Below, in pieces: positions 50,085-58,573 of a stretch of 64,000 nucleotides of DNA. The notes under the pieces were generated by a model. The model ran no database searches, was not told the DNA's origin, and saw nothing but the letters and a program-made list of their open reading frames with translations. Source of the stretch: Fibrobacter sp. UWB2 (GTDB lineage: Bacteria; Fibrobacterota; Fibrobacteria; Fibrobacterales; Fibrobacteraceae); NCBI RefSeq assembly GCF_002210425.1, contig NZ_MWQK01000001.1, positions 186,001 through 250,000 on the forward strand, in the 5' to 3' direction. The translations under genes and the position numbers were made by a program. Within the stretch, counting starts at the first letter, position 1. Each line of letters begins with the position of its first letter.

Positions 50085-50956
50085 TAGAACCATTCTGCGC
50101 GGGATTTTTCGCGCCTTTCTCGGAGTGCCTGGACAACGGTGTAGGGCATTTTCATGCAACCTGGGGGGTAGGTCCCGTTTTCGGTGTGGAAGTCGGAACC
50201 GCCTGTGCCTACGAGGCCAAAGCGCTGAGCCATTTCCTTGTACTTGCGGCCAACGGCACCCTTTTGCGCCGGGCTGTAGACTTCCATGCCCTGGATGCCC
50301 CATTCCACCATGTTCTCGATGAACTGGTCGCTGAGGCCCGACTTGTACGGGTGGGCGAGTACTGCAATGCCGCCTGCATTTTCGATCAGTCGGATGGTTT
50401 CTTGCGGGTTGAGGCCTTTCTTTTCGACGAAAGCGATGCAACCGTCACCGAGGTACTTCGTGAACGCTTCGGAGAAGTTCGAGATGTATTCTTCATCGAC
50501 GAGCGACATCGCAATGTGCGGGCGACCGATGATTTTACCCTTGCAGTAAGAATGCACTTTTTCGAATGTGATGCCGATGCCGAGCGCATTCAGCTTTTTG
50601 ATAATTGCCTTCACGCGGGCGATGCGCTGCTTCGCGAAATCCTCGAGTTCCATGTTCAGGGCGAGGTTCGTTGGGTCGCAGAAGTACCCTAGAATGTGGA
50701 TGTCCTTGCCCTGCCATACTGCAGAAATTTCGATTCCCGGGATGATTTCGAGACCGATTTCCTTGGCCGGTTCTTCGGCGAGCTTGTAGCTATCGAGGTT
50801 GTCGTGATCCGTGATGGAAATGCAGCGGAGCCCCTTGCGCTTGCAGAGCATGAGCAACTCGTCGACAGAGAGAGTCCCGTCGGAGAGCTTGGTGTGCATG
50901 TGCAAGTCTGCATAGCCGCCATTTTCGGTGATGATTGTCGAAAACATCTTTTGCAT
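50084..50956 (-). CDS. PHP-domain metal-dependent phosphoesterase (RNase AM / YciV type)
   Basis: 290 aa. Metal ligands of the PHP fold in order: DLHMHTKLSDG, SITDHDN, PGIEISA, GRPHIAM, LAHPYKSG and GGSDFHTENG. This is the pattern of YciV (RNase AM, 3',5'-nucleotide bisphosphate phosphatase). Probably trims RNA 5' ends or removes pAp. Lies between a glycosyltransferase-like gene (2 nt) and the barrel gene, an unexpected setting for an RNA enzyme. Confidence 0.87.
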   Translation of the reverse strand: MQKMFSTIITENGGYADLHMHTKLSDGTLSVDELLMLCKRKGLRCISITDHDNLDSYKLAEEPAKEIGLEIIPGIEISAVWQGKDIHILGYFCDPTNLALNMELEDFAKQRIARVKAIIKKLNALGIGITFEKVHSYCKGKIIGRPHIAMSLVDEEYISNFSEAFTKYLGDGCIAFVEKKGLNPQETIRLIENAGGIAVLAHPYKSGLSDQFIENMVEWGIQGMEVYSPAQKGAVGRKYKEMAQRFGLVGTGGSDFHTENGTYPPGCMKMPYTVVQALRERREKSRAEWF

Positions 50957-50958
50957 GG

Positions 50959-51525
50959 CTAGCCTTTTTTACCCTTTATAAAATAGCGTGCCATCATCCG
51001 AGCTGGCGAAATCGTCTTAAGCGGGTGGAGACTCACGTTTAAGAACGGGAATTCCTTCGCGCAATCAAAGCCGACTCTGCAAGCGGCACCACTAATAAGG
51101 GCGAGGTATAAAAATTGCGGTTTGTAAGGGCCTGGGTAAACGCAGGCTACGGGGGCGTAAGTTTTTACTTGGTATTCAAGCTTGTCGAACAGCGTTTCTC
51201 CGTAACGGCAACCTTCGTCTGTGTAGTAAGAAACTTGTGCCTTTGTCGTTGAAAAGAGAATTTCTAGATCGCCATGGGCAATAAACAAGATTTTTTTGAG
51301 ACTTTCTTCGGGGAGCTCGCTTAGGATGATTTTCGCGAATTCCTTGTCTTCTGGCATAAAGAAGACAACCTTTTCTTGACTCTGTAGACATTCAGGGAAA
51401 GAAAAGGCCTTAGTTTTCTTCATTTGCCCCGCTTTACGTATAAACCACCGATAAAGCAGTGGCTTGCAAAGAAAGCGCAAAGCAAAAAAACGTTTGCCGT
51501 TGGCAAAGTACTCTGAAGAAAACAA
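50959..51525 (-). CDS. Unrecognised protein, weakly like a GT9 glycosyltransferase half
   Basis: 188 aa from a TTG at 51525, which has AGGAG 5 nt upstream; a TTG at 51549 would add eight residues but has no SD. Motifs: KVVFFMPEDKEFAKIIL, KILFIAHGDLEILFS, YPGPYKPQFLYLALISG and CRVGFDCAKEFPFLN. The last block recalls the N-terminal half of ADP-heptose-type (GT9) transferases. The C-terminal half is missing, so it may be a degenerate or minimal form. Two nucleotides before the PHP gene. Confidence 0.6.
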   Translation of the reverse strand: MFSSEYFANGKRFFALRFLCKPLLYRWFIRKAGQMKKTKAFSFPECLQSQEKVVFFMPEDKEFAKIILSELPEESLKKILFIAHGDLEILFSTTKAQVSYYTDEGCRYGETLFDKLEYQVKTYAPVACVYPGPYKPQFLYLALISGAACRVGFDCAKEFPFLNVSLHPLKTISPARMMARYFIKGKKG

Positions 51526-51551
51526 TTGGTCTCCTAATTCTAAATTCAATA

Positions 51552-51568
51552 AAAATATATTAAATTTG
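51552..51568. promoter_or_regulatory. Overlapping divergent promoter elements
   Basis: TATATTTT on the minus strand (51559-51552) and an exact TAAATTTG on the plus strand (51561-51568) lie back to back. The plus element ends 4 nt before the RNase H ATG, which has no SD. Confidence 0.5.
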
Positions 51569-51572
51569 CGCC

Positions 51573-52157
51573 ATGCCTAAACAGAAGTTCTATGCCATAA
51601 AAAGCGAAAATGAAAAGAAAATCGTAACCACGTGGGATGAATGCCTTAAACTCACTCACGGTGTTAAAGGTGTTTTGTTCAAATCCTTCGGTTCCCGCGA
51701 GGAGGCTCAGGCTTGGCTCGACGGAATGGAGGCTCCTGCGCCCGATGGGATCCGAGTATTTGTCGATGGTTCTTTTTCGCCGGGATTTGGCCCTGCTGGC
51801 TGGGCATTTGTTGTAACCGAAGACGACAAGGAACTTGCCCGCGGTTCGGGAATTACGGCATTCGATGCTGAAAGCCGTAATATCGATGGGGAAGTGATGG
51901 CTTCGTTCCAGGCAATGAAATGGCTAGATGCGCACGATATGAAGGGCGTCATTTGCCATGACTACGAGGGCATTGCACGCTGGGCTAAGGGCGAATGGCA
52001 AGCCAAGAGCAATATCGCCAAGATGTATGTGGCGGCTGCAAAACCTTATCTCAACCGAGTGCAGTTCGAAAAGGTCGCCGCCCATACTGGCGTCAAGTGG
52101 AATGAACTTGTAGATAAATTAGCAAAAGAAGCAATCGCAAAAGCGAGAAAGAAATAA
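51573..52157 (+). CDS. rnhA: Ribonuclease H type 1 with N-terminal viroplasmin-like domain
   Basis: 194 aa. Residues 1-50 (KFYAIKSENEKKIVTTWDEC, FKSFGSREEAQAWLDG) form the RNase H N-terminal/viroplasmin domain that binds RNA-DNA hybrids. Residues about 60-190 are RNase H: catalytic Asp in VFVDGSFSP, Glu in NIDGEVMASF, Asp in CHDYEGIARW, and HTGVKWNELVDKLAKE with the last acidic site. Removes RNA from hybrids. Eukaryotic RNase H1 has the same domain order. The stop abuts aguA with no space for a terminator. Confidence 0.9.
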   Translation: MPKQKFYAIKSENEKKIVTTWDECLKLTHGVKGVLFKSFGSREEAQAWLDGMEAPAPDGIRVFVDGSFSPGFGPAGWAFVVTEDDKELARGSGITAFDAESRNIDGEVMASFQAMKWLDAHDMKGVICHDYEGIARWAKGEWQAKSNIAKMYVAAAKPYLNRVQFEKVAAHTGVKWNELVDKLAKEAIAKARKK

Positions 52158-53180
52158 TTACTCGCTTTCGTGCTTGCTCATGCAGTGGAGGCTGCCGCCT
52201 TCTTCAATCACAGTGCGGCAATCAATGCCAATCACCTTGCGATCTGGGTACACGCTCTCGAAATACTTCTTGGCCTTCGCATCGTTTGCACACTTGTATT
52301 TCGGGAAGATGAGTCCTCCATTCACATAGATGTAGTTCATGTACGATGCCGGGAGAATTTGTCCGTCATCGAGCACGCGCTGCGGCGGAAGCGGGAGCGT
52401 ATCGACCTTGGCGGTTTCGTAATGTTCCTTGAGCCAGCTTTCGATGAACTGCTTGGCTTCGGTTAAAATCGCGTAGTTGGGGGAACGCTTGTTGTCCGTC
52501 ATGCACATGACGACTCTGTCTTTTTCGACAAAGCGTGCCACGTTATCGATGTGGCCGTCCGTGTGGTCGCCGTGCAATCCGTGCGGGAGTACGAGCAATT
52601 CCTTGAGGCCGAAAGCCTTGCAGAGGGCCTTCACGACTTTCTTCAAATCCTTCTCGTCATTGCGGTTCTTACCGACGAGGCAATCTTCGGTCGTGATGCC
52701 GAGACCGTCGCCATTGACTTCGATAGCGCCGCCTTCAAAGATGAACGGAACGCTTTCGTTGAGCGGGAGTTTTTGCTTTTCGGCAATCTTTTGCGGGATG
52801 GCGTTGTCGAGTCCCCATGGTGGGAACTTGGCGCCCCAAGCGTTAAATTGCGTTTCCGAGACGACCTTCTTGTCGCCTTTCTTCATAAAGAACGGACCGT
52901 AGTCGCGAATCCAGATGTCGTTCGTCTTGATGACGATGAAGTTCACCGGGAACGGACGATTGGCGAGAGATGCCTTTTCTTCGTCGGTCAAAAAGTTCTT
53001 GGCTGGGAGTAACAGGTTCACCGGCTGGAATTCCGTGATGTTACGGATAAGTTCTACATAGAACTTGCGGATGTTGATGCCGCGTTCACCATACCAGTTC
53101 GTCTTGTTGTGCGGGAATGCAAGCCACGTGGCGCTCTGCTTTTCCCATTCCGCCGGATAACGTACTTTTGCAATACTCAT
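52158..53180 (-). CDS. aguA: Agmatine deiminase
   Basis: 340 aa, PAD-type guanidino-modifying enzyme: agmatine to N-carbamoylputrescine. Motifs WLAFPHNKTNWYG, IWIRDYGPFF, FEGGAIEVNGDG and HGDHTDGHIDNVARFV, with the catalytic Cys near the end in GGSLHC. 20 nt after the amidase gene, same strand, so the pair forms the two-step route from agmatine to putrescine. A purine-rich GACGAAAG precedes the ATG. Confidence 0.93.
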   Translation of the reverse strand: MSIAKVRYPAEWEKQSATWLAFPHNKTNWYGERGINIRKFYVELIRNITEFQPVNLLLPAKNFLTDEEKASLANRPFPVNFIVIKTNDIWIRDYGPFFMKKGDKKVVSETQFNAWGAKFPPWGLDNAIPQKIAEKQKLPLNESVPFIFEGGAIEVNGDGLGITTEDCLVGKNRNDEKDLKKVVKALCKAFGLKELLVLPHGLHGDHTDGHIDNVARFVEKDRVVMCMTDNKRSPNYAILTEAKQFIESWLKEHYETAKVDTLPLPPQRVLDDGQILPASYMNYIYVNGGLIFPKYKCANDAKAKKYFESVYPDRKVIGIDCRTVIEEGGSLHCMSKHESE

Positions 53181-53200
53181 TCTTTCGTCTCTCGTCTAGT

Positions 53201-54064
53201 TTAATCAGCCCAAATCTTGAGGATGTCTTTGTACAAGTCCACGCGTCTGTCGCGGAAATGCGGCCACCAGCGGCGATTTTCTTCGGTTTCGGCAAGGTCG
53301 AGCTCGACATAGCTTGCACCCAAGAATTCAGGATCGCACTTTTGCAAGATGTATCCGTCCGGTGCGGCAACAAAGCTTGTGCCCCAGAACGTGAGGTGAC
53401 CTTCGACGCCTGAGCGGTTTGCTGCAATCACGAATGTGCGGTTTGCAATGGCGTGTCCGCGCATGACCGTCATCCAGCTATCTTGCTGGCGCGGGTAAAT
53501 TTCCTTGGGCTCGCTATCCATCCAGCCAATTGCGGTCGGGTAGATGAGCACGTCGGCACCCTTGAGACTCATGATACGGGCGGCTTCGGGGAACCACTGG
53601 TCCCAGCAAATGAGCACACCAAGCGTACCGGCGCTAGTCTTGATGGGTTCAAAACCGGTGTCGCCCGGAATAAAGTAATACTTTTCGTAGAAGGCGGGGT
53701 CATCGGGGATGTGGCTCTTGCGGTAAAGCCCTGCGATGCTTCCGTCGCGTTCAAACACGAATGCGGAGTTGTGGTAAATGCCACGGGCACGCTTTTCAAA
53801 GAATGGGAACACGACAACGGCGTTCAGTTCCTTTGCGATTGCCTGCCATTCGGCAACAATCGGGTGGTCCTTTTCAATCGCCAAGTCGAAAAAGTCTGCG
53901 TTTTCTTCGAACGGGAAGTACGGAGTGTGGAAAAGTTCGGGGAGGACGAGCAAATCGATGTCCTTGCCCTTGAGCTTGAGAGCTTCGTCCTTGTACCACT
54001 TGTTGTTGGAGTCGAAATCCCCGGTCCACTTGCCTTGCAACGTATATACTTTAATCTTGTTCAT
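53201..54064 (-). CDS. aguB: N-carbamoylputrescine amidase
   Basis: 287 aa, nitrilase/carbon-nitrogen hydrolase family. The catalytic triad is Glu in LPELFHTPYF, Lys in GLYRKSHIPDD and Cys in LICWDQWFPEAAR. Converts N-carbamoylputrescine to putrescine, CO2 and ammonia. The ATG at 54064 gives the family N-terminus MNKIKVYTLQG; no SD, and TAAATTAT ends 5 nt upstream, so a leaderless mRNA is likely. First gene of the aguB-aguA pair. Confidence 0.92.
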   Translation of the reverse strand: MNKIKVYTLQGKWTGDFDSNNKWYKDEALKLKGKDIDLLVLPELFHTPYFPFEENADFFDLAIEKDHPIVAEWQAIAKELNAVVVFPFFEKRARGIYHNSAFVFERDGSIAGLYRKSHIPDDPAFYEKYYFIPGDTGFEPIKTSAGTLGVLICWDQWFPEAARIMSLKGADVLIYPTAIGWMDSEPKEIYPRQQDSWMTVMRGHAIANRTFVIAANRSGVEGHLTFWGTSFVAAPDGYILQKCDPEFLGASYVELDLAETEENRRWWPHFRDRRVDLYKDILKIWAD

Positions 54065-54069
54065 GTGCA

Positions 54070-54077
54070 ATAATTTA
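54070..54077 (-). promoter_or_regulatory. Promoter element TAAATTAT of aguB
   Basis: Ends 5 nt before the aguB ATG; no SD present. Confidence 0.4.
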
Positions 54078-54170
54078 GCAAAAACGAGCCTTATGTTCAA
54101 TTTTTTGTAAGAACATTGTTTTGTTTGCGTAAAATCACAATTATGATACGCCCGAAAGTTGTAAGTTTTC

Positions 54171-54178
54171 TATATTAA
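54171..54178 (+). promoter_or_regulatory. Promoter element TATATTAA of the PpiC-type gene
   Basis: TAnnTTTG-like element after a T-run, 46 nt before the ATG at 54225, which has the SD AAAAGGA. Confidence 0.45.
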
Positions 54179-54224
54179 CCTCTGAATTTTTAAAACCCTT
54201 GAATTTTTTTTAAAAGGATAAATA

Positions 54225-55232
54225 ATGTCTCTTAAACTCATTTCTCGTGGTGCTGCTGCCGTGCTCCTTACCGCCGGTATTGCTTCTGCTCAGTTGATGA
54301 ATTCTAAAAGCATGGATGTCATCCGTGTCGAAAAGACCGGTATTTCTGCAGGCAAGATTGATAGCCTTGCAACGATGCTTGGCCAACAGCAGGCTCCGGG
54401 CCAGAAGTTGACTGATGAAATGATGACTCAACTTCGCTATGCCGTTGTCGATAACCTCGTGGGTCAGGAACTCATCAAGCTCGAAGCTAAGAAAATGGGT
54501 ATCAAGGTGTCTGCGGGTAAGGTTGATAGCTTGACCGCACTCTTCAAGAAGCAGTTCCCGAGCGAAGAAGCTTTCCAGAAGGAACTCAAGAAGTCTAACA
54601 CGACGATGGCTCAGTTCAAGTCCAAGATCGAAGACCAGCTCAAGAGCGAACAGATTCTCGAAAAGAAGGTCCCGTATCCGACTGCTCCGACCGAAAAGGA
54701 TCTCGAAGCTTTCTGGCAGCTCAACAAGAGCAAGGTCGTCCTCAACGATACGATTAGCGGTGCTCGCATCTTTATCTCTACCAAGGGTAAGAGCGCTCAG
54801 GAAATCAGCGATGCCAAGGACATGTTGAAGGGTCTTGCAGCTCAGGTTCGCTCCAAGAAGGCAACGTTTGCTCAGCTCGCTGCAGTCTATAGCGATGACA
54901 AGGAAGCCAAGAAGACTGGTGGTATCATGAACAAGTTTGTCGCAAAGTCCAAGGGCGCTGCTTTTGCCAAGGCTGTCGATAAGATCAAGGTTGGCGAAAT
55001 TTCTGAAGTTATCACGGAAAAAGATGGCGTTTCTATCTTCATGCTTACCGAAAAGAACGACGGCAAGTTTGAAAGCTACAAGCACCAGATCGACTACATC
55101 CTCCGTGTGCAGGCCGAACAGGAACGCCAGGCTAAGCTCAAGGCTTACCTCGATGACCTCGGCAAGACTTACAAGGTCCAGTACCTCGACAAGAAGTACG
55201 AACCGCCTCAGGCAATCGGCGCTGCTAAGTAA
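54225..55232 (+). CDS. Periplasmic PpiC/SurA-type peptidyl-prolyl isomerase
   Basis: 335 aa. Signal peptide MSLKLISRGAAAVLLTAGIA. A SurA-like helical N-terminal domain follows (about 60-165), with LRYAVVDNLVGQELIKLEA and SEEAFQKELKKSNTTMAQF. A parvulin domain at about 175-285 has GARIFISTKGKSAQEISDAK, AAVYSDDKEAKKTGGIM and VGEISEVITEKDGVSIFML. Lys-rich. Expected to help outer-membrane protein folding, in line with the many barrel proteins here. Followed by a 96-bp intergenic repeat. Confidence 0.87.
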   Translation: MSLKLISRGAAAVLLTAGIASAQLMNSKSMDVIRVEKTGISAGKIDSLATMLGQQQAPGQKLTDEMMTQLRYAVVDNLVGQELIKLEAKKMGIKVSAGKVDSLTALFKKQFPSEEAFQKELKKSNTTMAQFKSKIEDQLKSEQILEKKVPYPTAPTEKDLEAFWQLNKSKVVLNDTISGARIFISTKGKSAQEISDAKDMLKGLAAQVRSKKATFAQLAAVYSDDKEAKKTGGIMNKFVAKSKGAAFAKAVDKIKVGEISEVITEKDGVSIFMLTEKNDGKFESYKHQIDYILRVQAEQERQAKLKAYLDDLGKTYKVQYLDKKYEPPQAIGAAK

Positions 55233-55251
55233 TAGCACGAACTGTTTGTAC

Positions 55252-55347
55252 GTGTCATTCTGAGCGAAGCGTAGCGAAGTCGAAGAATCCAGAGATCCTT
55301 TTGGGTCCTTCGATTTTGAATCTACGGTTCTGCACTCAGGATGGCAC
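55252..55347. repeat. 96-bp intergenic repeat with imperfect terminal inverted repeats
   Basis: Ends GTGTCATTCTGAG and CTCAGGATGGCAC are inverted repeats (11 of 13 match). It contains GAAGCGTAGCGAAGTCGAAG and GAAGAATCCAG, the latter shared with the unit at 30629. No coding potential, so it could be a MITE-like or REP-like unit. Confidence 0.65.
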
Positions 55348-55382
55348 TTCTTTTTTTAACTAGCTGATATTAGAGGTTTGAT

Positions 55383-56493
55383 ATGGCATTCAACACTACT
55401 CACACTGGGCTTATCGAGTTGCGCAGCCGCATCGATAAACTCTGGGGGTATCTTTGACTTAGAAGCAAAGACCGAAGAACTCTACGTCCTTGAAAAAGAT
55501 TCCGGCGACCCGAACCTGTGGAACGATCAGGAAAAGGCGCAGGCAATGATGAAAAAGATTGGGAACCTCAAGGGACTCATTGATTCCTGGAAAGAAGTTT
55601 CCCAGACGTGTGATGACCTTGCCGAGCTTTATGAAATGAGCAAGGACGAGGAATCTGCCGACCTCACGGCAACGCTCGAATCCGACATTGCGGACCTCAA
55701 GTCTAGAGTCGAAGCGATGGAATTCAAGAAAATGCTGAACGGCCCGGACGATGCCTGTGCATGCCTTATGTCTATTCATCCGGGTGCAGGTGGTACGGAG
55801 TCCCAGGACTGGGCATTGATGCTTTTCCGCATGTACACGCACTTCTTTGAACGCGAGAAGATGGACTTCAAGGTCGTGGATTTCCAGGAAGCGGAAGATG
55901 CGGGCCTCAAGAGTGCAACGATTGAAGTCACTTGCGAAAACGCTTACGGCTTGCTCCGTTCTGAAATTGGTGTCCATCGCCTGGTGCGCATTAGCCCGTT
56001 TGATGCCAACGCTCGCCGCCATACGAGCTTTACTGCCGTTTATCTGTACCCTGAACACGAAGATGTGGAATTCGATCTCGACATGTCCGAAGTCCGTGTG
56101 GACACGTACCGCAGTAGTGGTGCCGGTGGTCAGTACATCAACAAGACGGATTCCGCAGTGCGTATGACCCACTTGCCGACAGGCATCATGGCGAGCTGCC
56201 AGACAGAACGTTCGCAGATCCAGAACCGTGAAACCTGCTACAAGATGCTCAAGACCATGGTCGCAGAACACTACCGCTTGGAAGAAGAAGCCAAACGCGA
56301 TGCTCGCATGGCCGAGAAGAAAAAGGTCGAATGGGGTAGCCAGATCCGCAGCTACGTGTTGCAACCGTACCAGCTCGTGAAGGACCTCCGCACAGGCGTT
56401 GAAACGTCTGACACCGCGGGCGTGCTCGACGGAAAAATCAAGCCGTTCATCGACGCTTATCTGCTAAGTACAAGCGAAGCGAATAAGGGATAG
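55383..56493 (+). CDS. prfB: Peptide chain release factor 2, with programmed +1 frameshift
   Basis: The first 24 codons from the ATG at 55383 end at an in-frame TGA (55455-55457). A +1 shift at CTT-T-GAC continues the long frame, giving 369 aa. The slippery site is preceded by GGGGG, and the stretch GGGGGTATCTTTGAC matches the E. coli prfB site. So the protein controls its own amount: low RF2 slows TGA reading and favours shifting. RF2 motifs: SPF tripeptide in VRISPFDANARR and GGQ in GAGGQYINKT. SD AGAGG before the ATG. Confidence 0.96.
55440..55458 (+). promoter_or_regulatory. Programmed +1 frameshift site in prfB
   Basis: CTCTGGGGGTATCTTTGAC: internal SD-like GGGGG, then the CTT slippery codon, then TGA followed by C, the weak-termination context used by RF2 genes. 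Confidence 0.95.
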
Positions 56494-56499
56494 AAAATG

Positions 56500-56523
56500 T
56501 GGCGGGTTTTGCCCGCCATTTTT
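56500..56523 (+). terminator. Terminator of prfB
   Basis: Stem TGGCGGG / CCCGCCA, small T/G loop, followed by TTTTTCTTTT. Confidence 0.88.
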
Positions 56524-56526
56524 CTT

Positions 56527-56697
56527 TTATTTTAAGTTGTACTTTTCCTTGACAGCGATGCGCTCTTCTTCGGAAAGGCTCTTGATATAGCTTTTCCAGC
56601 CTGGGCAAAAGTTTATATGGAATCGCCAAATGCGTCCAATCAGCGACTTGGAGTTTTTGTCGTATTGTGCGCGGAGTTTGCAATTTGCACAAGCCAT
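56527..56697 (-). CDS. Small conserved-looking CxxC protein, 56 aa
   Basis: Frame from an ATG at 56697 with SD AAAGGTG 8 nt upstream. MACANCKLRAQYDKNSKSLI begins with C-A-N-C, then GRIWRFHINFCPGWKSYIKS and a charged end. Three Cys plus His suggest a small metal-binding fold. The CPGWKSY block and basic/aromatic pattern look conserved rather than random. No function known to me. It sits between the prfB and pfp terminators as a single gene. Confidence 0.68.
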   Translation of the reverse strand: MACANCKLRAQYDKNSKSLIGRIWRFHINFCPGWKSYIKSLSEEERIAVKEKYNLK

Positions 56698-56742
56698 TTT
56701 TTGACACCTTTTGTTGATTGTGATTTTTCTTAATATACAATA

Positions 56743-56774
56743 AAAATGCTCCCGGTGGAAGCCAGGAGCATTTT
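56743..56774 (-). terminator. Terminator of pfp
   Basis: Stem AAAATGCTCC / GGAGCATTTT with a 12-nt loop, 29 nt beyond the pfp stop on the minus strand. Confidence 0.85.
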
Positions 56775-56802
56775 ATTTTTTTATGCTGTTTTGAAGTAAA
56801 AA

Positions 56803-58467
56803 TTACTTCATTGCACCGCGTTCGAGCTTAATCGTGAAGTTCGTGATGTCGCAAACTTCGCTCGGACCCCAGTACTGGATCGGACCCGGATAGGTGTAGG
56901 ATTCAGTCTTAGCCCATTCGTCGCGGCGAGCGGCGAAGTACTTGAACGGAGCGCTCATCGGGCCTTCGAGTTCAACGAGTGCCTTGCGGATAACCGGCTT
57001 GTCGGCACCGTGACGGCGTTCGATGTTCATCATCATGGTGATCGGAAGGCCGCCAGCGACCCAGTTTTCGATACCCTTAGTGACGTTGCGGACAGAGCTC
57101 ATGTAGCCGTTCATGCCATTGAGGGCGAGAACAGAGGCTGCAAAGCCGAGGCTGTAGCAGTAGTCAGCGTCGAAGTTGGACGGAGCTGCGCAACGGCCTT
57201 CGTAACCGAAGAAGTGGTTGAGAGCAGAGAACTTGCCCTTGAAGTCACCACGGTTCTTGAGTTCCTTCTTGACCATTTCGATGATGAGCTTTTCAGTTTC
57301 GATGAGGGAAACCTGAACGTTGCCATGGCTGTCGCGTTCGAGCATGAGCTGGGCCTGGATGCCAGCCGGGAGGCTCTTGAGGACTTCAGCGGATTCTGCG
57401 CTGACCCATGCGCAGAGCTTTTCGACCTTAGCAGCCGTGTCGAGACCTTCGACTTCGGCTTCGTGGTGGGCGAGAGCTTCAGAAAGTTCAGAGATAAGGA
57501 CGCCAACGTCCGGGATGAATTCGAGGAGGCCTTCCGGAATGAGGGCGACACCGAAGTTCTTGCCCTGAGCTGCACGAGCATAGACAACGTCAGCAACCTG
57601 CTTGATCACGTCCTTGAGCTTCATCTGCTTTGCTTTGACTTCTTCAGAGATAAGGCAGATGTTCGGGTGAGTCTGGAGAGCGGCTTCGAGAGCGATATGG
57701 GAAGCAGAGCGGCCCATGAGCTTGATGAAGTGCCAGTACTTCTGAGCGGAGTTAGCATCGCGCATGATGTTGCCGATGAGTTCAGAGTAGGTCTTCACAG
57801 CGGTGTCGAAACCGAAAGAGGTTTCGATGAATTCGTTCTTCAAGTCACCGTCGATGGTCTTCGGGCAACCGCAAACGCAAGTCTTAACGCCCTTGGACTG
57901 GAAGTATTCACCGAGAACAGCAGCGTTCGTGTTGGAGTCATCACCACCGATGATAACGATAGCGTCGAGGTCGAGCTTGTTAGCAACAGCGATGCACTTG
58001 TTGAACTGTTCTTCAGTTTCGAGCTTGGTACGGCCAGACTGGATCATGTCGAAGCCACCGGCGTTGCGGTAGGCGTCCATCTTGGCGTCGTCAATTTCAA
58101 TGTACTTGCCGTTTTCGAGACCGCTCGGACCGCCGAGGAAACCGAAAAGGACGGAATCCTTGGAAACGGACTTGATGCCGTCGTAGATACCGGCGATAAC
58201 GTTATGTCCACCCGGAGCCTGGCCACCAGAGAGGACCACGCCCATGCGGAGTGCCTTGCCAGCCTTGGCTTCGGCAGCTTCGAACTGAACAACCGGAAGA
58301 CCGTAGGTGTTCGGGAAGAGTTCCTTGATCTTGGCCTGGTCGCTAACGGATTCCGTAGCTGCACCCTTGTTAATCTTCACGCTCAGGGCACCGTTCTTGA
58401 GGGAGACCGGGAGCTTCGGCTGATAGGCCTGACGGGCCTTGGTCAGTACAGAGAGATTTTCGGACAT
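56803..58467 (-). CDS. pfp: Pyrophosphate-dependent 6-phosphofructokinase
   Basis: 554 aa, the long PPi-PFK type related to the plant beta subunit. GVVLSGGQAPGGHNVIAG, GGPSGLENGK and IGGDDSNTNAAVL with Asp where ATP enzymes have Gly, and CPKTIDGDL with the Lys that favours PPi. Phosphorylates fructose-6-phosphate with PPi, reversibly, saving ATP in a sugar fermenter. Single gene with its own terminator; TATATTTA lies upstream at 58524. Confidence 0.94.
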   Translation of the reverse strand: MSENLSVLTKARQAYQPKLPVSLKNGALSVKINKGAATESVSDQAKIKELFPNTYGLPVVQFEAAEAKAGKALRMGVVLSGGQAPGGHNVIAGIYDGIKSVSKDSVLFGFLGGPSGLENGKYIEIDDAKMDAYRNAGGFDMIQSGRTKLETEEQFNKCIAVANKLDLDAIVIIGGDDSNTNAAVLGEYFQSKGVKTCVCGCPKTIDGDLKNEFIETSFGFDTAVKTYSELIGNIMRDANSAQKYWHFIKLMGRSASHIALEAALQTHPNICLISEEVKAKQMKLKDVIKQVADVVYARAAQGKNFGVALIPEGLLEFIPDVGVLISELSEALAHHEAEVEGLDTAAKVEKLCAWVSAESAEVLKSLPAGIQAQLMLERDSHGNVQVSLIETEKLIIEMVKKELKNRGDFKGKFSALNHFFGYEGRCAAPSNFDADYCYSLGFAASVLALNGMNGYMSSVRNVTKGIENWVAGGLPITMMMNIERRHGADKPVIRKALVELEGPMSAPFKYFAARRDEWAKTESYTYPGPIQYWGPSEVCDITNFTIKLERGAMK

Positions 58468-58523
58468 TGTTTATTCCTTTTTTATTTGCCCCGCATTCGC
58501 GGGTTTTTGGTTAAAATCCGGCG

Positions 58524-58531
58524 TAAATATA
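58524..58531 (-). promoter_or_regulatory. Promoter element TATATTTA of pfp
   Basis: TAnnTTTG-like, after a T-run, 56 nt before the pfp ATG. The gap 58468-58805 otherwise holds a repeat (58574) and AT-rich DNA with no coding signal. Confidence 0.45.
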
Positions 58532-58573
58532 GAAAATTAGACGAAAGACGAAAGATGAGTGGCAAAAGAAAAC

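Noticed and set aside
55383-55458. prfB broken by an early stop codon
   Set aside because: The TGA lies in the standard programmed frameshift site, so the gene is intact.
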